From JAWLBW01 sp041687475 (lineage in GTDB: Bacteria; J088; JAWLBW01): DNA of 14,868 nucleotides. Positions within the stretch are counted from its first letter, which is position 1, and every line of letters begins with the position of its first letter. Position numbers and translations under genes: made by a program. Of this stretch, positions 6,452-14,070 are shown in pieces. A model generated the notes under the pieces. It was not told where the DNA came from, ran no database searches, and saw only the letters and a program-made list of their open reading frames with translations. The stretch spans positions 1 to 14,868 of the forward strand of contig JAWLBW010000095.1 of the NCBI GenBank assembly GCA_041687475.1, given 5' to 3'.

Positions 6452-9400
6452 ATGCCCGCGTCCGGGAAAATCATTCGGCCACCCCTGCAGCCCCCGCTGT
6501 TGCAGGATGCACTTTCGTGCGCCCCCCTTGCCGTCGTTGTCTTCGACAGCGAGGGTGTTGTCGTTGCGGCGCAGGGTGGGGCCCTCGAACGTCTGTTCGA
6601 CGATGCAGACTCGCTGCCCGGTCGCAGGGCCGAAGACGTGGTTTCCGATCCCGACGTCTTCCGCTCGCGTTTGCAGCGTGTGCTTACCGGCGAACAGGTC
6701 AGCGATCGTTATCTGCACAAGGGTCGCACGTTCATGGTGCGGCACGTTCCCTGGCAGGACGCCCAAGGTCGTATTCACGGGGCCGTCTGCACCTGGGTCG
6801 ACATCAGCGCCCACGCCAACGCCGAACGTGTTCTGCGCGATCGCGAAGAACGCTACCGCTTTCTGGCCGAAGCGACCCTCGAAGGCGTGGTCCTGCACGA
6901 AGGCGGCCGCATACTCGAGGCCAACCGTTCGGCCGCCTCCATGCTGGGCTACGAAGCCGCCGAGGTCATCGGACGGGAGATTATCGAGTTTGTCGCGCCC
7001 GTCGATCGCGAGCGCGTGCGCGCGAACATCGCCGACAATGTCATCGAGCCCTACGAAGCCTGGCTGCAGACGAAGACGGGCGGCACCCTGCTCTGCGAAG
7101 TCAGGGCGCGCACGGGATTTTACCAGGGACGCCGCGTTCGTATCGCCACCTTGCGCGATTCGACCGAGCACCGACGCACGTTGGAGGCCCTGGCCGAAAG
7201 CGACGTGCGGTATCGCGAGCTTTTCGAGAACGCCACCGATATCGTTTACACGCACGATCTGCAGGGCCGCTTCACTTCGGTCAACAAAGCGGCCGAACGA
7301 GAGCTGGGCTACGAGCTGTCCCAGGCTCTGTCCATGCGCATTCACGACCTCGTCGCGCCGGAATTCCGTGCCCTGGTTCGCCTGATGATCAAGCGCCGGC
7401 TCGCCGGCGAAGTGCCGCCTGCCTACGAACTCGACGTCATGACCCGCGACAACCGACGGCTGACGCTCGAAATCAACATGCGCCCGATGTACCGCGAAGG
7501 GGTCGTTTACGGCGTGCAGGGTATCGCGCGCAACGTGACCGCCCGCAAGCGCATGGAACGCGAGCTGCAGTTTCGCCTGCGCCTCGAAGAACTGGTGGCC
7601 GGTATCTCGACGCAGTTCATCAATGTCGAACACACCGACCTCGACGCGGCCATGCACGAGGCGCTCGAGCGCATGGGTAAATTCATCGGGTTCGATCGCG
7701 CCTACCTGTATCGCTGCGAGAGCCCGACCGGAAGTATTCACAACACCCACGAATGGGCGGCGCCCGGTGTGCCGGCGGCGCCGCCGACGTTTCGCAACTG
7801 CGGTCCCGAAGTCATTCCGGCCTTCCGCGAGCGCTTGCGCAGCGGCGAAGCGGTGCAGGTGCACCAACTCGCCGATCTTGCCGCCGACAGCTCGGAACGC
7901 GAGTGGCTTGAAGCCCGTGGCGCACGTTCATGCGTGTTCGTGCCGTTGGTGTACCGCGGCACGACGGCCGGCTTTCTCGGTTGCGACTTCGTCGGAGAAG
8001 AAACACGCCTGGGCGACGACAGGCTCGGTTCGCTGAAAATCATCGGCGACATCTTCGTCAACGCGCTCGAAAGGCGCCGTTCCGAAGAACGCCTGCGCGA
8101 AAGCGAAGAGCGGTACAAACTGGCGGCGCTCGGGGCCAACGACGGTCTATGGGACTGGGACCTGCGCACCGACCGCATCTTTTACTCGCAGCGCTGGAAG
8201 GCCAGCCTGGGCTACCGCGAAGACCAGATCGGCGACGGCCCCGGCGAGTGGTTCGACCGCATTCACGCCGACGACAGGCCCAGCGTCGAGGCAGCATTGC
8301 TGGCCCATGTGGGCGGCCGTAGTCCGCATTTCGAGGTCGAATATCGCATGCAGCACCGCGACGGCACCTGGTTGTGGATGCTGTGTCGCGGCATTGCCGT
8401 TCGCGACGAGTCCGGCGAGGCCTACCGCATTGCCGGCTCGCAGACCGACATAACCGAACGCAAGGTGGCCGAAGAGCAGATGCTGCACGACGCCTTTCAC
8501 GACGGGTTGACCGGTCTGCCCAACCGGGCGCTGTTTCACGACAGGCTCGAGCGTTGCATGCAGCGCGGTCGCCGGCACGAAAATTACCGGTTTGCCGTCG
8601 TCTTTTTCGATGTAAACCGTTTCAAGCTCGTGAACGAGAGCCTGGGTCATACGCTGGGCGATGAGCTGTTGCTCGCCGTGGCCCATCGCCTGCGCAGCGT
8701 GCTTCGTGAAGGCGATACGCTGGCCCGGCTGGGCGGCGACGAGTTTACGATTCTTCTCGACGAACTCGCCCGGCCCGAAGAAGCGACCCGGGTGGCCGAA
8801 AAGATACACGAAGCCCTGGCACGGCCCTTCCAGATCGGGTCGCACGAAATCTTTACCTCGGCCAGTCTGGGCATTGCGCTATACGCGCCCGGCTACGAGC
8901 ACCCCGAAGATATCGTGCGCGACGCAGAAACGGCCATGTACCGGGCCAAGACCCAACAGGGCGCGCACTACGTGCTGTTCGACACCCACATGCACGCACG
9001 GGCCCTCGAACGCCTGCAGCTTGAAACCGAGCTGCGAAAAGCCGTCGAAAGCGAGGCTTTCAGCATTCACTATCAGCCCATCATCGACCTGCAAAGCGGA
9101 CGCATTTCGGGCTTCGAGGCCCTGCTGCGATGGAAGCACCCTGAAAAGGGATCGATTCCGACCGGCGATTTCATACCGGTGGTCGAAGAGACCGGACTCA
9201 TTCTGCCGGTCGGACGCTGGGTGCTCGAGCAGGCGTGCCGCCAGCTGCGAATCTGGCAGGACGCCCACGGTCTGCCGCTTACCATGAGCGTGAACCTTTC
9301 GGCCCGCCAGTTCTCGCAGGCGAACCTGACCGAGCAGATTGCCCAGGCCGTTATGGAAAGCGGCATCGACCCGCAGTCGCTGCGCCTCGAAATTACCGAG

Positions 9401-9784
9401 ACGGCCCTGCTCGACAACGAGTCGAACGTGGCCGAAATCATGCACAACCTGCGCGCCCTCGATATCCGGCTGCAGATCGACGACTTCGGCACCGGCTATT
9501 CATCGCTCAGCTATCTGCACCGTTTCCCCATCGACGGACTTAAGATAGACCGCGCCTTCATCAACGGGCTGGGCAAGGACGACCACAACACCGAAATCGT
9601 TCGCACCATCGTCAAGCTGGCGCAGAACCTGAAGATGCCGGTGGTGGCCGAAGGCGTCGAGCGGCTCGAGCAGCTCGTGCGCCTGCGTGAGCTCGGCTGC
9701 GATTATGCGCAGGGGTTTTATTTCTCGGTACCACTCGACCGGGCCGCCGTCGAAGCCATGCTGTCGACCACTCCTGCCTGGTAA
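6452..9784 (+). CDS. Multi-sensor diguanylate cyclase/phosphodiesterase (PAS x3-GAF-PAS-GGDEF-EAL)
   Basis: 1110-residue soluble signalling enzyme that makes and/or degrades c-di-GMP. Domains: PAS 1 about 18-120, PAS 2 about 130-242, PAS 3 about 250-365, GAF about 375-545, PAS 4 about 550-672, GGDEF about 675-845, EAL about 855-1100. The active-site G-G-D-E-F is at 761-765, with an intact inhibitory site R-x-x-D (R752-D755) five residues before it. The EAL set is complete: E889 in E-A-L, N948, E980, D1010-D1011 in D-D-F-G-T-G-Y-S-S, K1031, E1067 and Q1087. Both activities are therefore possible. The ATG at 6452 is chosen because GGGAGA lies four bases upstream (6443-6448). In-frame starts at 6416 and 6068 lack such a site, and the latter overlaps the divergent gene. 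No transmembrane helix is seen, so ligands would be sensed in the cytoplasm. It converges with the barrel-protein gene. Confidence 0.93.
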   Translation: MPASGKIIRPPLQPPLLQDALSCAPLAVVVFDSEGVVVAAQGGALERLFDDADSLPGRRAEDVVSDPDVFRSRLQRVLTGEQVSDRYLHKGRTFMVRHVPWQDAQGRIHGAVCTWVDISAHANAERVLRDREERYRFLAEATLEGVVLHEGGRILEANRSAASMLGYEAAEVIGREIIEFVAPVDRERVRANIADNVIEPYEAWLQTKTGGTLLCEVRARTGFYQGRRVRIATLRDSTEHRRTLEALAESDVRYRELFENATDIVYTHDLQGRFTSVNKAAERELGYELSQALSMRIHDLVAPEFRALVRLMIKRRLAGEVPPAYELDVMTRDNRRLTLEINMRPMYREGVVYGVQGIARNVTARKRMERELQFRLRLEELVAGISTQFINVEHTDLDAAMHEALERMGKFIGFDRAYLYRCESPTGSIHNTHEWAAPGVPAAPPTFRNCGPEVIPAFRERLRSGEAVQVHQLADLAADSSEREWLEARGARSCVFVPLVYRGTTAGFLGCDFVGEETRLGDDRLGSLKIIGDIFVNALERRRSEERLRESEERYKLAALGANDGLWDWDLRTDRIFYSQRWKASLGYREDQIGDGPGEWFDRIHADDRPSVEAALLAHVGGRSPHFEVEYRMQHRDGTWLWMLCRGIAVRDESGEAYRIAGSQTDITERKVAEEQMLHDAFHDGLTGLPNRALFHDRLERCMQRGRRHENYRFAVVFFDVNRFKLVNESLGHTLGDELLLAVAHRLRSVLREGDTLARLGGDEFTILLDELARPEEATRVAEKIHEALARPFQIGSHEIFTSASLGIALYAPGYEHPEDIVRDAETAMYRAKTQQGAHYVLFDTHMHARALERLQLETELRKAVESEAFSIHYQPIIDLQSGRISGFEALLRWKHPEKGSIPTGDFIPVVEETGLILPVGRWVLEQACRQLRIWQDAHGLPLTMSVNLSARQFSQANLTEQIAQAVMESGIDPQSLRLEITETALLDNESNVAEIMHNLRALDIRLQIDDFGTGYSSLSYLHRFPIDGLKIDRAFINGLGKDDHNTEIVRTIVKLAQNLKMPVVAEGVERLEQLVRLRELGCDYAQGFYFSVPLDRAAVEAMLSTTPAW

Positions 9785-9820
9785 AAGGCCGGGCCGCATT
9801 CCCCCCATCCCCGAAACGCA

Positions 9821-9846
9821 GGAAAGCGGGCGCGCACCCGCTTTCC
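9821..9846. terminator. Hairpin between convergent genes, possible bidirectional terminator
   Basis: Perfect 10-bp stem GGAAAGCGGG (9821-9830) / CCCGCTTTCC (9837-9846) with a six-base loop. It sits between the stop codon at 9784 and the facing stop at 9870. No T run follows on either strand, so termination by this stem alone is uncertain. Confidence 0.5.
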
Positions 9847-9869
9847 CGAGAAGCATCGAATTCAAATCG

Positions 9870-10556
9870 TCAGAACTTACCGAACTTGAACATCAGTGAA
9901 CCGTTCAGGCTGCTGAAGTCTTTATTTTCGAGCGCTCCAAGTTCGCTGACTCCGGTTACGATACGATAGCTTGCGCCCAGATTGATGCGGAAGAACTCGG
10001 TCATGTTGAACTCGACGCCCACTTCGGGTTCGTACACCCAGACGGCGTCACTGTAGTGACCTGCCCTCGTACCGTCGTCGCCTCGCACCCCCGCTCCGCC
10101 CCCGCCCAGCAGCACGCCGATACTGCCATGCACGGCCTTGGCGGGAAACAGAAGGTACTCGAGCATCAGACCGGCATAACCGAAGGTAATCCGGTTCTCT
10201 TCAACACCCGGAAGCTGCGAGTCTGCCCGCGTGGCGAGGCCGAAACCGCCGCCCCCGAGCAGAAAGGAGTGGTTGATGAGCCACCCACCGCGGCCGCCGA
10301 CCAGAAGCGCACCCTGGCCGTTGATCTCGCCGAAGCGAAGCACGGGGCCACCGTAACCGCCGCTCGTCCACTCACCGGAAAACAGGGTCTCGTGTTCCTC
10401 CCAGTCTCCGGCCTTGTCTGCCGAGTCGGGCTCTCCATAACGCTCGGCCGTGTCCGACCCGGTTTCCGCCGTCACGGGGGTCTGTGCCGCAGCAGGCGTC
10501 ACGACCAATAAGGTCAGAAGAAAAGCCGAAGTCAGGGGTGCAAGTCGGGGGGTCAT
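9870..10556 (-). CDS. Small Gly-rich outer-membrane beta-barrel-like protein
   Basis: 228-residue exported protein. A signal peptide (R4, hydrophobic 9-21, cleavage likely after A-A-A at 22-24) is followed by an acidic linker (about 29-60). A glycine-rich region of alternating hydrophobic strands comes next, e.g. G-G-Y-G-G-P at 66-71 and L-L-G-G-G-G-F-G at 99-106. The chain ends in Phe (K-F-G-K-F), the C-terminal signature for barrel assembly. The length suits an 8-strand barrel. Start: the ATG at 10556 has GGAG six bases upstream. The in-frame GTG at 10568 would overlap that site. A -10-like TATACA (10574-10579, minus strand) lies just upstream without a clear -35. Function unknown; a porin-like, adhesin or structural role is possible. 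It diverges from the flavoprotein-like gene at 10776. Confidence 0.8.
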   Translation of the reverse strand: MTPRLAPLTSAFLLTLLVVTPAAAQTPVTAETGSDTAERYGEPDSADKAGDWEEHETLFSGEWTSGGYGGPVLRFGEINGQGALLVGGRGGWLINHSFLLGGGGFGLATRADSQLPGVEENRITFGYAGLMLEYLLFPAKAVHGSIGVLLGGGGAGVRGDDGTRAGHYSDAVWVYEPEVGVEFNMTEFFRINLGASYRIVTGVSELGALENKDFSSLNGSLMFKFGKF

Positions 10557-10775
10557 CAGATTCTCCACAAGCGTGTATACTTTCGAGCACGGTTCAGCTT
10601 ATCAGATCGCCTGCACGCCAACCGAATTTTTCTTTCTTCGGCCTCAAAAGCAAAGGCTGGCGCTTCGTTCGAAGAGCGATTCGTCTTGGTAAGACTCATT
10701 GCGCGACCGCGCTAAAACGCTCATACTCATCAAAAGGTCGATTACTCGCTCTTGTCTAGTTTTTCCGAGGTATCC

Positions 10776-11714
10776 ATGTATCCCCAATTCGAAACGATCT
10801 CGAACCTGCTGACCGCCAACGCCCACCGGGCCCTCCTTGCCACCCGGAACGCGTCCGGGCTTCCGCACATATCGCCCGAACTCATCGGTCATTGGGATGA
10901 AAACGCCATCTGGTTTGCCAAGTTTCCAGGGGCCCGCACGCTTGAGAACCTGGCGCGCTTTCCCGATGCGGCAATCAGCGTGGTCGACTGGAAAAGTTTC
11001 CGCGGCCTGCAGGTCAAGGGTCGTGTCACCCTCGAGAGCACAGCTCCCGAGAACTCACGGGCGCCGCAGATCTGGCACCGCTTGGCGGCACGCGGAATCA
11101 ACCAGTACGCCCGTCTCGAAATCATGGAGGTGTTCGACGTCATACCGTCTGAAGGGCGCAACCTGGCCACGCCGCTGTGGAAGAAGGCCCCTCGCTGGGC
11201 CTCGAGCACGACCGCACCGTCGTTCTCGTCTCCCGACATCTCTCCCCGACCGCAGCCTGAGCCCTTCCGGCGCCTGTTTGCCGAGATGGTCACGCGCCTG
11301 AGGGCCTCGCACACCCCGGCCTTCATCGCCACCGTCGACGACACGGGCATGCCCAATATCTCGCCCCGCTTCCTGCTCGAAATCGGCGAAGACTATTGGT
11401 TCTACGGCGACGGCTTCCGAAACAAGACTTTCATGAACGCCGCGCGGCCGAGTGCCCTGGCAGTAACGCTGGTCGATTGGGAGAAGGAACAGGGCTTCAT
11501 GGCACAGGGCTGGGCCGAGATGCGTTATACCGGCGAATGGCTGGCAAAGATTCGTTCGTCGTGGAATGCGATGAATTTCAAGGCCAACGCGGTGCAGGCG
11601 GTGCTCTTTCACCCCGAAATCATTGAAGAAATCGGCTTGTCGCGGCCCAGTATCGTTTTTAAGGGAAACCCGATTGCCGGTTGGGTACCGCAGCCCGTCG
11701 ACGTGGTGCGCTGA
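10776..11714 (+). CDS. Tandem split-barrel FMN-binding protein (pyridoxamine-phosphate-oxidase-like)
   Basis: 312-residue cytoplasmic protein with two similar split-barrel domains, the fold of pyridoxamine 5'-phosphate oxidase and flavin-binding relatives. Repeat 1 covers about 8-90 and repeat 2 about 168-252. Matching positions include G-L-P-H-I-S-P (28-34) with G-M-P-N-I-S-P (191-197), and V-V-D-W (69-72) with L-V-D-W (232-235). Single-domain relatives dimerise to form the flavin site, so this looks like a covalent dimer, with FMN or F420 as candidate cofactor (family knowledge). The linker (about 125-165) is Pro/Ser-rich. The ATG at 10776 is supported by GAGG six bases upstream. An in-frame TTG at 10752 is less likely. 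Substrate unknown. The upstream spacer (10557-10775) holds only a weak promoter-like pair (TTGCGC-N17-CATACT, 10699-10727). It converges with a hybrid kinase gene. Confidence 0.78.
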   Translation: MYPQFETISNLLTANAHRALLATRNASGLPHISPELIGHWDENAIWFAKFPGARTLENLARFPDAAISVVDWKSFRGLQVKGRVTLESTAPENSRAPQIWHRLAARGINQYARLEIMEVFDVIPSEGRNLATPLWKKAPRWASSTTAPSFSSPDISPRPQPEPFRRLFAEMVTRLRASHTPAFIATVDDTGMPNISPRFLLEIGEDYWFYGDGFRNKTFMNAARPSALAVTLVDWEKEQGFMAQGWAEMRYTGEWLAKIRSSWNAMNFKANAVQAVLFHPEIIEEIGLSRPSIVFKGNPIAGWVPQPVDVVR

Positions 11715-11781
11715 TCGTGCGGGCGATCCGTCAATTGCGAGATGGGAAACCCCGGCTTCCCGCCGTCGTCCCCTCGTGCGA

Positions 11782-11800
11782 CCGGCTCGGACAAAGCCGG
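11782..11800. terminator. Weak hairpin between convergent genes
   Basis: Stem CCGGCT (11782-11787) / AGCCGG (11795-11800) with a seven-base loop, no T run on either strand. It sits between the stop of the flavoprotein-like gene and the facing stop at 11818, where a terminator is expected, but is short. Confidence 0.25.
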
Positions 11801-11817
11801 GCAAGCCTGCGTGCGGC

Positions 11818-13794
11818 CTACCGCGATTGATCGAAGAGCAGGCGTCGAACCTCGGCGGAATCGAACGGCTTCTCGAGCACCCGGTGCGAGGTTTCGCGGA
11901 GAAAGGAGCGCGACTCCGGCGTGAACGCTCCTCCGGTCATGAAGACCAATCGCGGCAGAAGCCCCGGATAACGCTCCGCCAACGCCCGTCTGAACTCCAT
12001 GCCGCTTTTCTGGGGCATGAGCACGTCGCAGAGCAACAGGTCGAAACGATTGTCACGGGCGAGCATTTCCAGGGCTTCGTCGGCCGAAGCGGCCGAAAAT
12101 ACCTCGTATTCGTCACCCAGGCTGCGCAGCAGCGAGCGAGCCACCAGCGCCTCGTCGTCAATAATCAGGACACGGCGGGCCGGCGGCTGCGCCGAAGTTT
12201 CGACGTCGCCCCCCGTGCCTGCGGCCTCAGCCGGGGGAAGCTTGACGGTAAACGTCGAACCTTTTCCCACCTCGCTATCGACCCGCACTTCGCCCCCCGC
12301 CGCCCGAACGATGCCGTGCACGATGGAAAGTCCCAGCCCTGTGCCCAGACCTACCGGCTTCGTGGTGAAAAACGGGTCGAAAATCTGCTTACGCTCTTCG
12401 CTGCCTATTCCGGCGCCGGTGTCGCTGACGGCGATGACCGCCCAACCTCGGCTATCGCTTCGCGTACACACCCTGATTTCGTTCTGGTCGACCCTGCCTT
12501 CGGGTATGGCCTGCGCAGCGTTCAACAGCAGGTTGACCAGTACCTGCGCGAGACGCGATGCATCGGCCCGTACGCCGGGCACGGGCCCCAATTCACGAAC
12601 AAGCCTCGCCCGGTGGCGAATTTCATTCCACACCAGGTTGAGCGAGCTTTCGACCACGCCGTTGAGGTCGAGCCTGACCGCGTGCGCCGGCGACTCGCCT
12701 CTGGCAAAGACGCGCAGATCCTGCACGATTCGCCGTACACGCTCGGCTCCCTCATTGGCTTCGCGCAGAGCGTCGGTCAACTCTGCGAGTTGCCCCTGCG
12801 ACGCAGATTCCGCCCGGGCGGCCTCACGCAACGCAAGTTGACGCGCGACGTACTCGATGTTCAACGTGATATAGGCCAGCGGGTTGTTGATTTCGTGGGC
12901 CACCCCGGCCGACAGCGTGCCCAGCGAGGCAAGCCTGTCACTGAGCAACAACTGCTGCTGCAGCGCCCGGGTCTCGGTAACGTCGCGCCAATTCAGGACG
13001 ATGGACGCAAGCTGCGGGTCGGTCAGCAGATTCGTGGCCACGGCCTCGACCCAGCGATAGGTCCCGTGCAGGGTTCTGGCTCTGACCGTCGCTGAAACAG
13101 ACGCACCTTCTTTTTCGGCGACGGCGCGCAGCGCCTCGTTCGCCAGACCATGATCGTCGGGATGTATATAGTCGGTCACGGCAAAACCGGTCATTTCCTC
13201 GGGCGCGAATCCGAGAACCTTTCGAACCGAGGGGCTTTGGTATACGATGCGGCGGTCTGCATCGATCATGGTGAAGACTTCGCTGATATTGGCCACCATC
13301 GACCGGAATCGCGCCTCGCTTCGCTCGAGGGCAAGACGGGTCTCGCGTTGCTCGGTTACGTCGCGCAGGAAGCAGACGTAATGCGAAACCGCCTTACCAC
13401 CGTCTCGATACACAGGAACGATGTCGAACTCGCCCCAGAAGCTCGAGCCGTTCTTTCGCAGAAGCTCCAATCGCGAACTGACCGGCCGGCCGGCTTGCAC
13501 CGCGGCGAAAATATCATCGATGCGACCATCGTAGTCCGGGCGATTGCCCCGTAAAATCCGGGGGCAGCGCCCCAGTAGTTCGTCCCGGTCATAACCGGTA
13601 ATCCGGGTTACCGCGTCGTTGACATAAACCAGGCGAACCTCGCGTTGCCCGGCCCCCCGGAAGTCGGCGATGAATACGGCGTCATGGCTATGAACCACCA
13701 CCGATTCGAGCAGGCGCAATTCTTCTTCCTGAAGCAGGCTGGAATCGGTTGGCAAACGCAGGGGAATTCGACCGGACGAAGGCTTCACTGACAT
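11818..13794 (-). CDS. Hybrid sensor histidine kinase (PAS-PAS-HisKA-HATPase-receiver)
   Basis: 658-residue soluble kinase with an attached receiver. PAS 1 is at about 28-148, including Y-V-N-D-A-V-T-R-I-T-G-Y (57-68), and PAS 2 at about 158-278. The H-box is A-H-E-I-N-N-P-L with phospho-accepting H300. The ATPase has the N-box N-L-L-L-N-A-A (421-427), G1 D-T-G-A-G-I (458-463), F-box F-D-P-F-F-T-T-K (472-479) and G2 G-T-G-L-G-L (484-489). The receiver (about 540-656) keeps D546-D547, the phosphorylated D590, T620 and K642, so it is predicted active. No transmembrane helix, HAMP or DNA-binding domain is present; the signal is probably cytoplasmic and phosphate is passed to a partner elsewhere. 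The ATG at 13794 is chosen because the upstream in-frame extension to 13926 has no domain character. The ribosome-binding site is weak (GAG six bases upstream). Confidence 0.9.
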   Translation of the reverse strand: MSVKPSSGRIPLRLPTDSSLLQEEELRLLESVVVHSHDAVFIADFRGAGQREVRLVYVNDAVTRITGYDRDELLGRCPRILRGNRPDYDGRIDDIFAAVQAGRPVSSRLELLRKNGSSFWGEFDIVPVYRDGGKAVSHYVCFLRDVTEQRETRLALERSEARFRSMVANISEVFTMIDADRRIVYQSPSVRKVLGFAPEEMTGFAVTDYIHPDDHGLANEALRAVAEKEGASVSATVRARTLHGTYRWVEAVATNLLTDPQLASIVLNWRDVTETRALQQQLLLSDRLASLGTLSAGVAHEINNPLAYITLNIEYVARQLALREAARAESASQGQLAELTDALREANEGAERVRRIVQDLRVFARGESPAHAVRLDLNGVVESSLNLVWNEIRHRARLVRELGPVPGVRADASRLAQVLVNLLLNAAQAIPEGRVDQNEIRVCTRSDSRGWAVIAVSDTGAGIGSEERKQIFDPFFTTKPVGLGTGLGLSIVHGIVRAAGGEVRVDSEVGKGSTFTVKLPPAEAAGTGGDVETSAQPPARRVLIIDDEALVARSLLRSLGDEYEVFSAASADEALEMLARDNRFDLLLCDVLMPQKSGMEFRRALAERYPGLLPRLVFMTGGAFTPESRSFLRETSHRVLEKPFDSAEVRRLLFDQSR

Positions 13795-14070
13795 CGAGAA
13801 CTCAAAGAATATGGGTGTACCTGCGGGGGACGTACGGACACCGGAACAAACCAGCGAACAGCGAAAAACATGCCGTTCGATGCGGTGAACGGAAAGCATC
13901 ACGGAAACCACGCCTGTGCCCGTCATGCCTTCGGCTGTGGGCGGGCGAGCGTCGCTCAGACCTTGACGGACGCTGCAAGCCTGAGGTGAACCTTACCCCC
14001 CTGCTGAACGAATCGGGGCGTCGATACCCCACCTCGAGCACGCCGGTCGACGGCAATACCCCGCACCTGC
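13795..14070. other. Spacer between the two hybrid kinase genes
   Basis: 276 bases with no convincing gene. Short reading frames on both strands are Arg/Ser/Pro-rich and carry no motif. The region presumably holds the 3' end signal of the upstream kinase and the promoter of the downstream one, but no clear promoter or strong terminator was seen. Confidence 0.45.

Noticed and set aside
6209..7867. 552-codon minus-strand open frame opposite the PAS region
   Set aside because: The plus strand encodes clear PAS/GAF domains continuing into GGDEF-EAL. The antisense frame has no recognisable domain.
11623..13095. 490-codon plus-strand open frame opposite the hybrid kinase
   Set aside because: It runs across the 3' end of the flavoprotein-like gene and most of the kinase domain region. 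The kinase reading has all conserved boxes; this frame has none.
13350..13712. First PAS of the kinase at 11818-13794 as a photoactive LOV domain
   Set aside because: G-R-C-P-R-I-L-R-G resembles the LOV motif G-x-N-C-R-F-L-Q, but the Cys sits one position early and the reactive position is Pro. The usual non-LOV PAS form G-K-N-P-R-I-L fits better.
13802..14056. 84-codon minus-strand frame between the two kinases
   Set aside because: Arg/Ser-rich composition, no ribosome-binding site, no motif; looks like a GC-rich chance frame.
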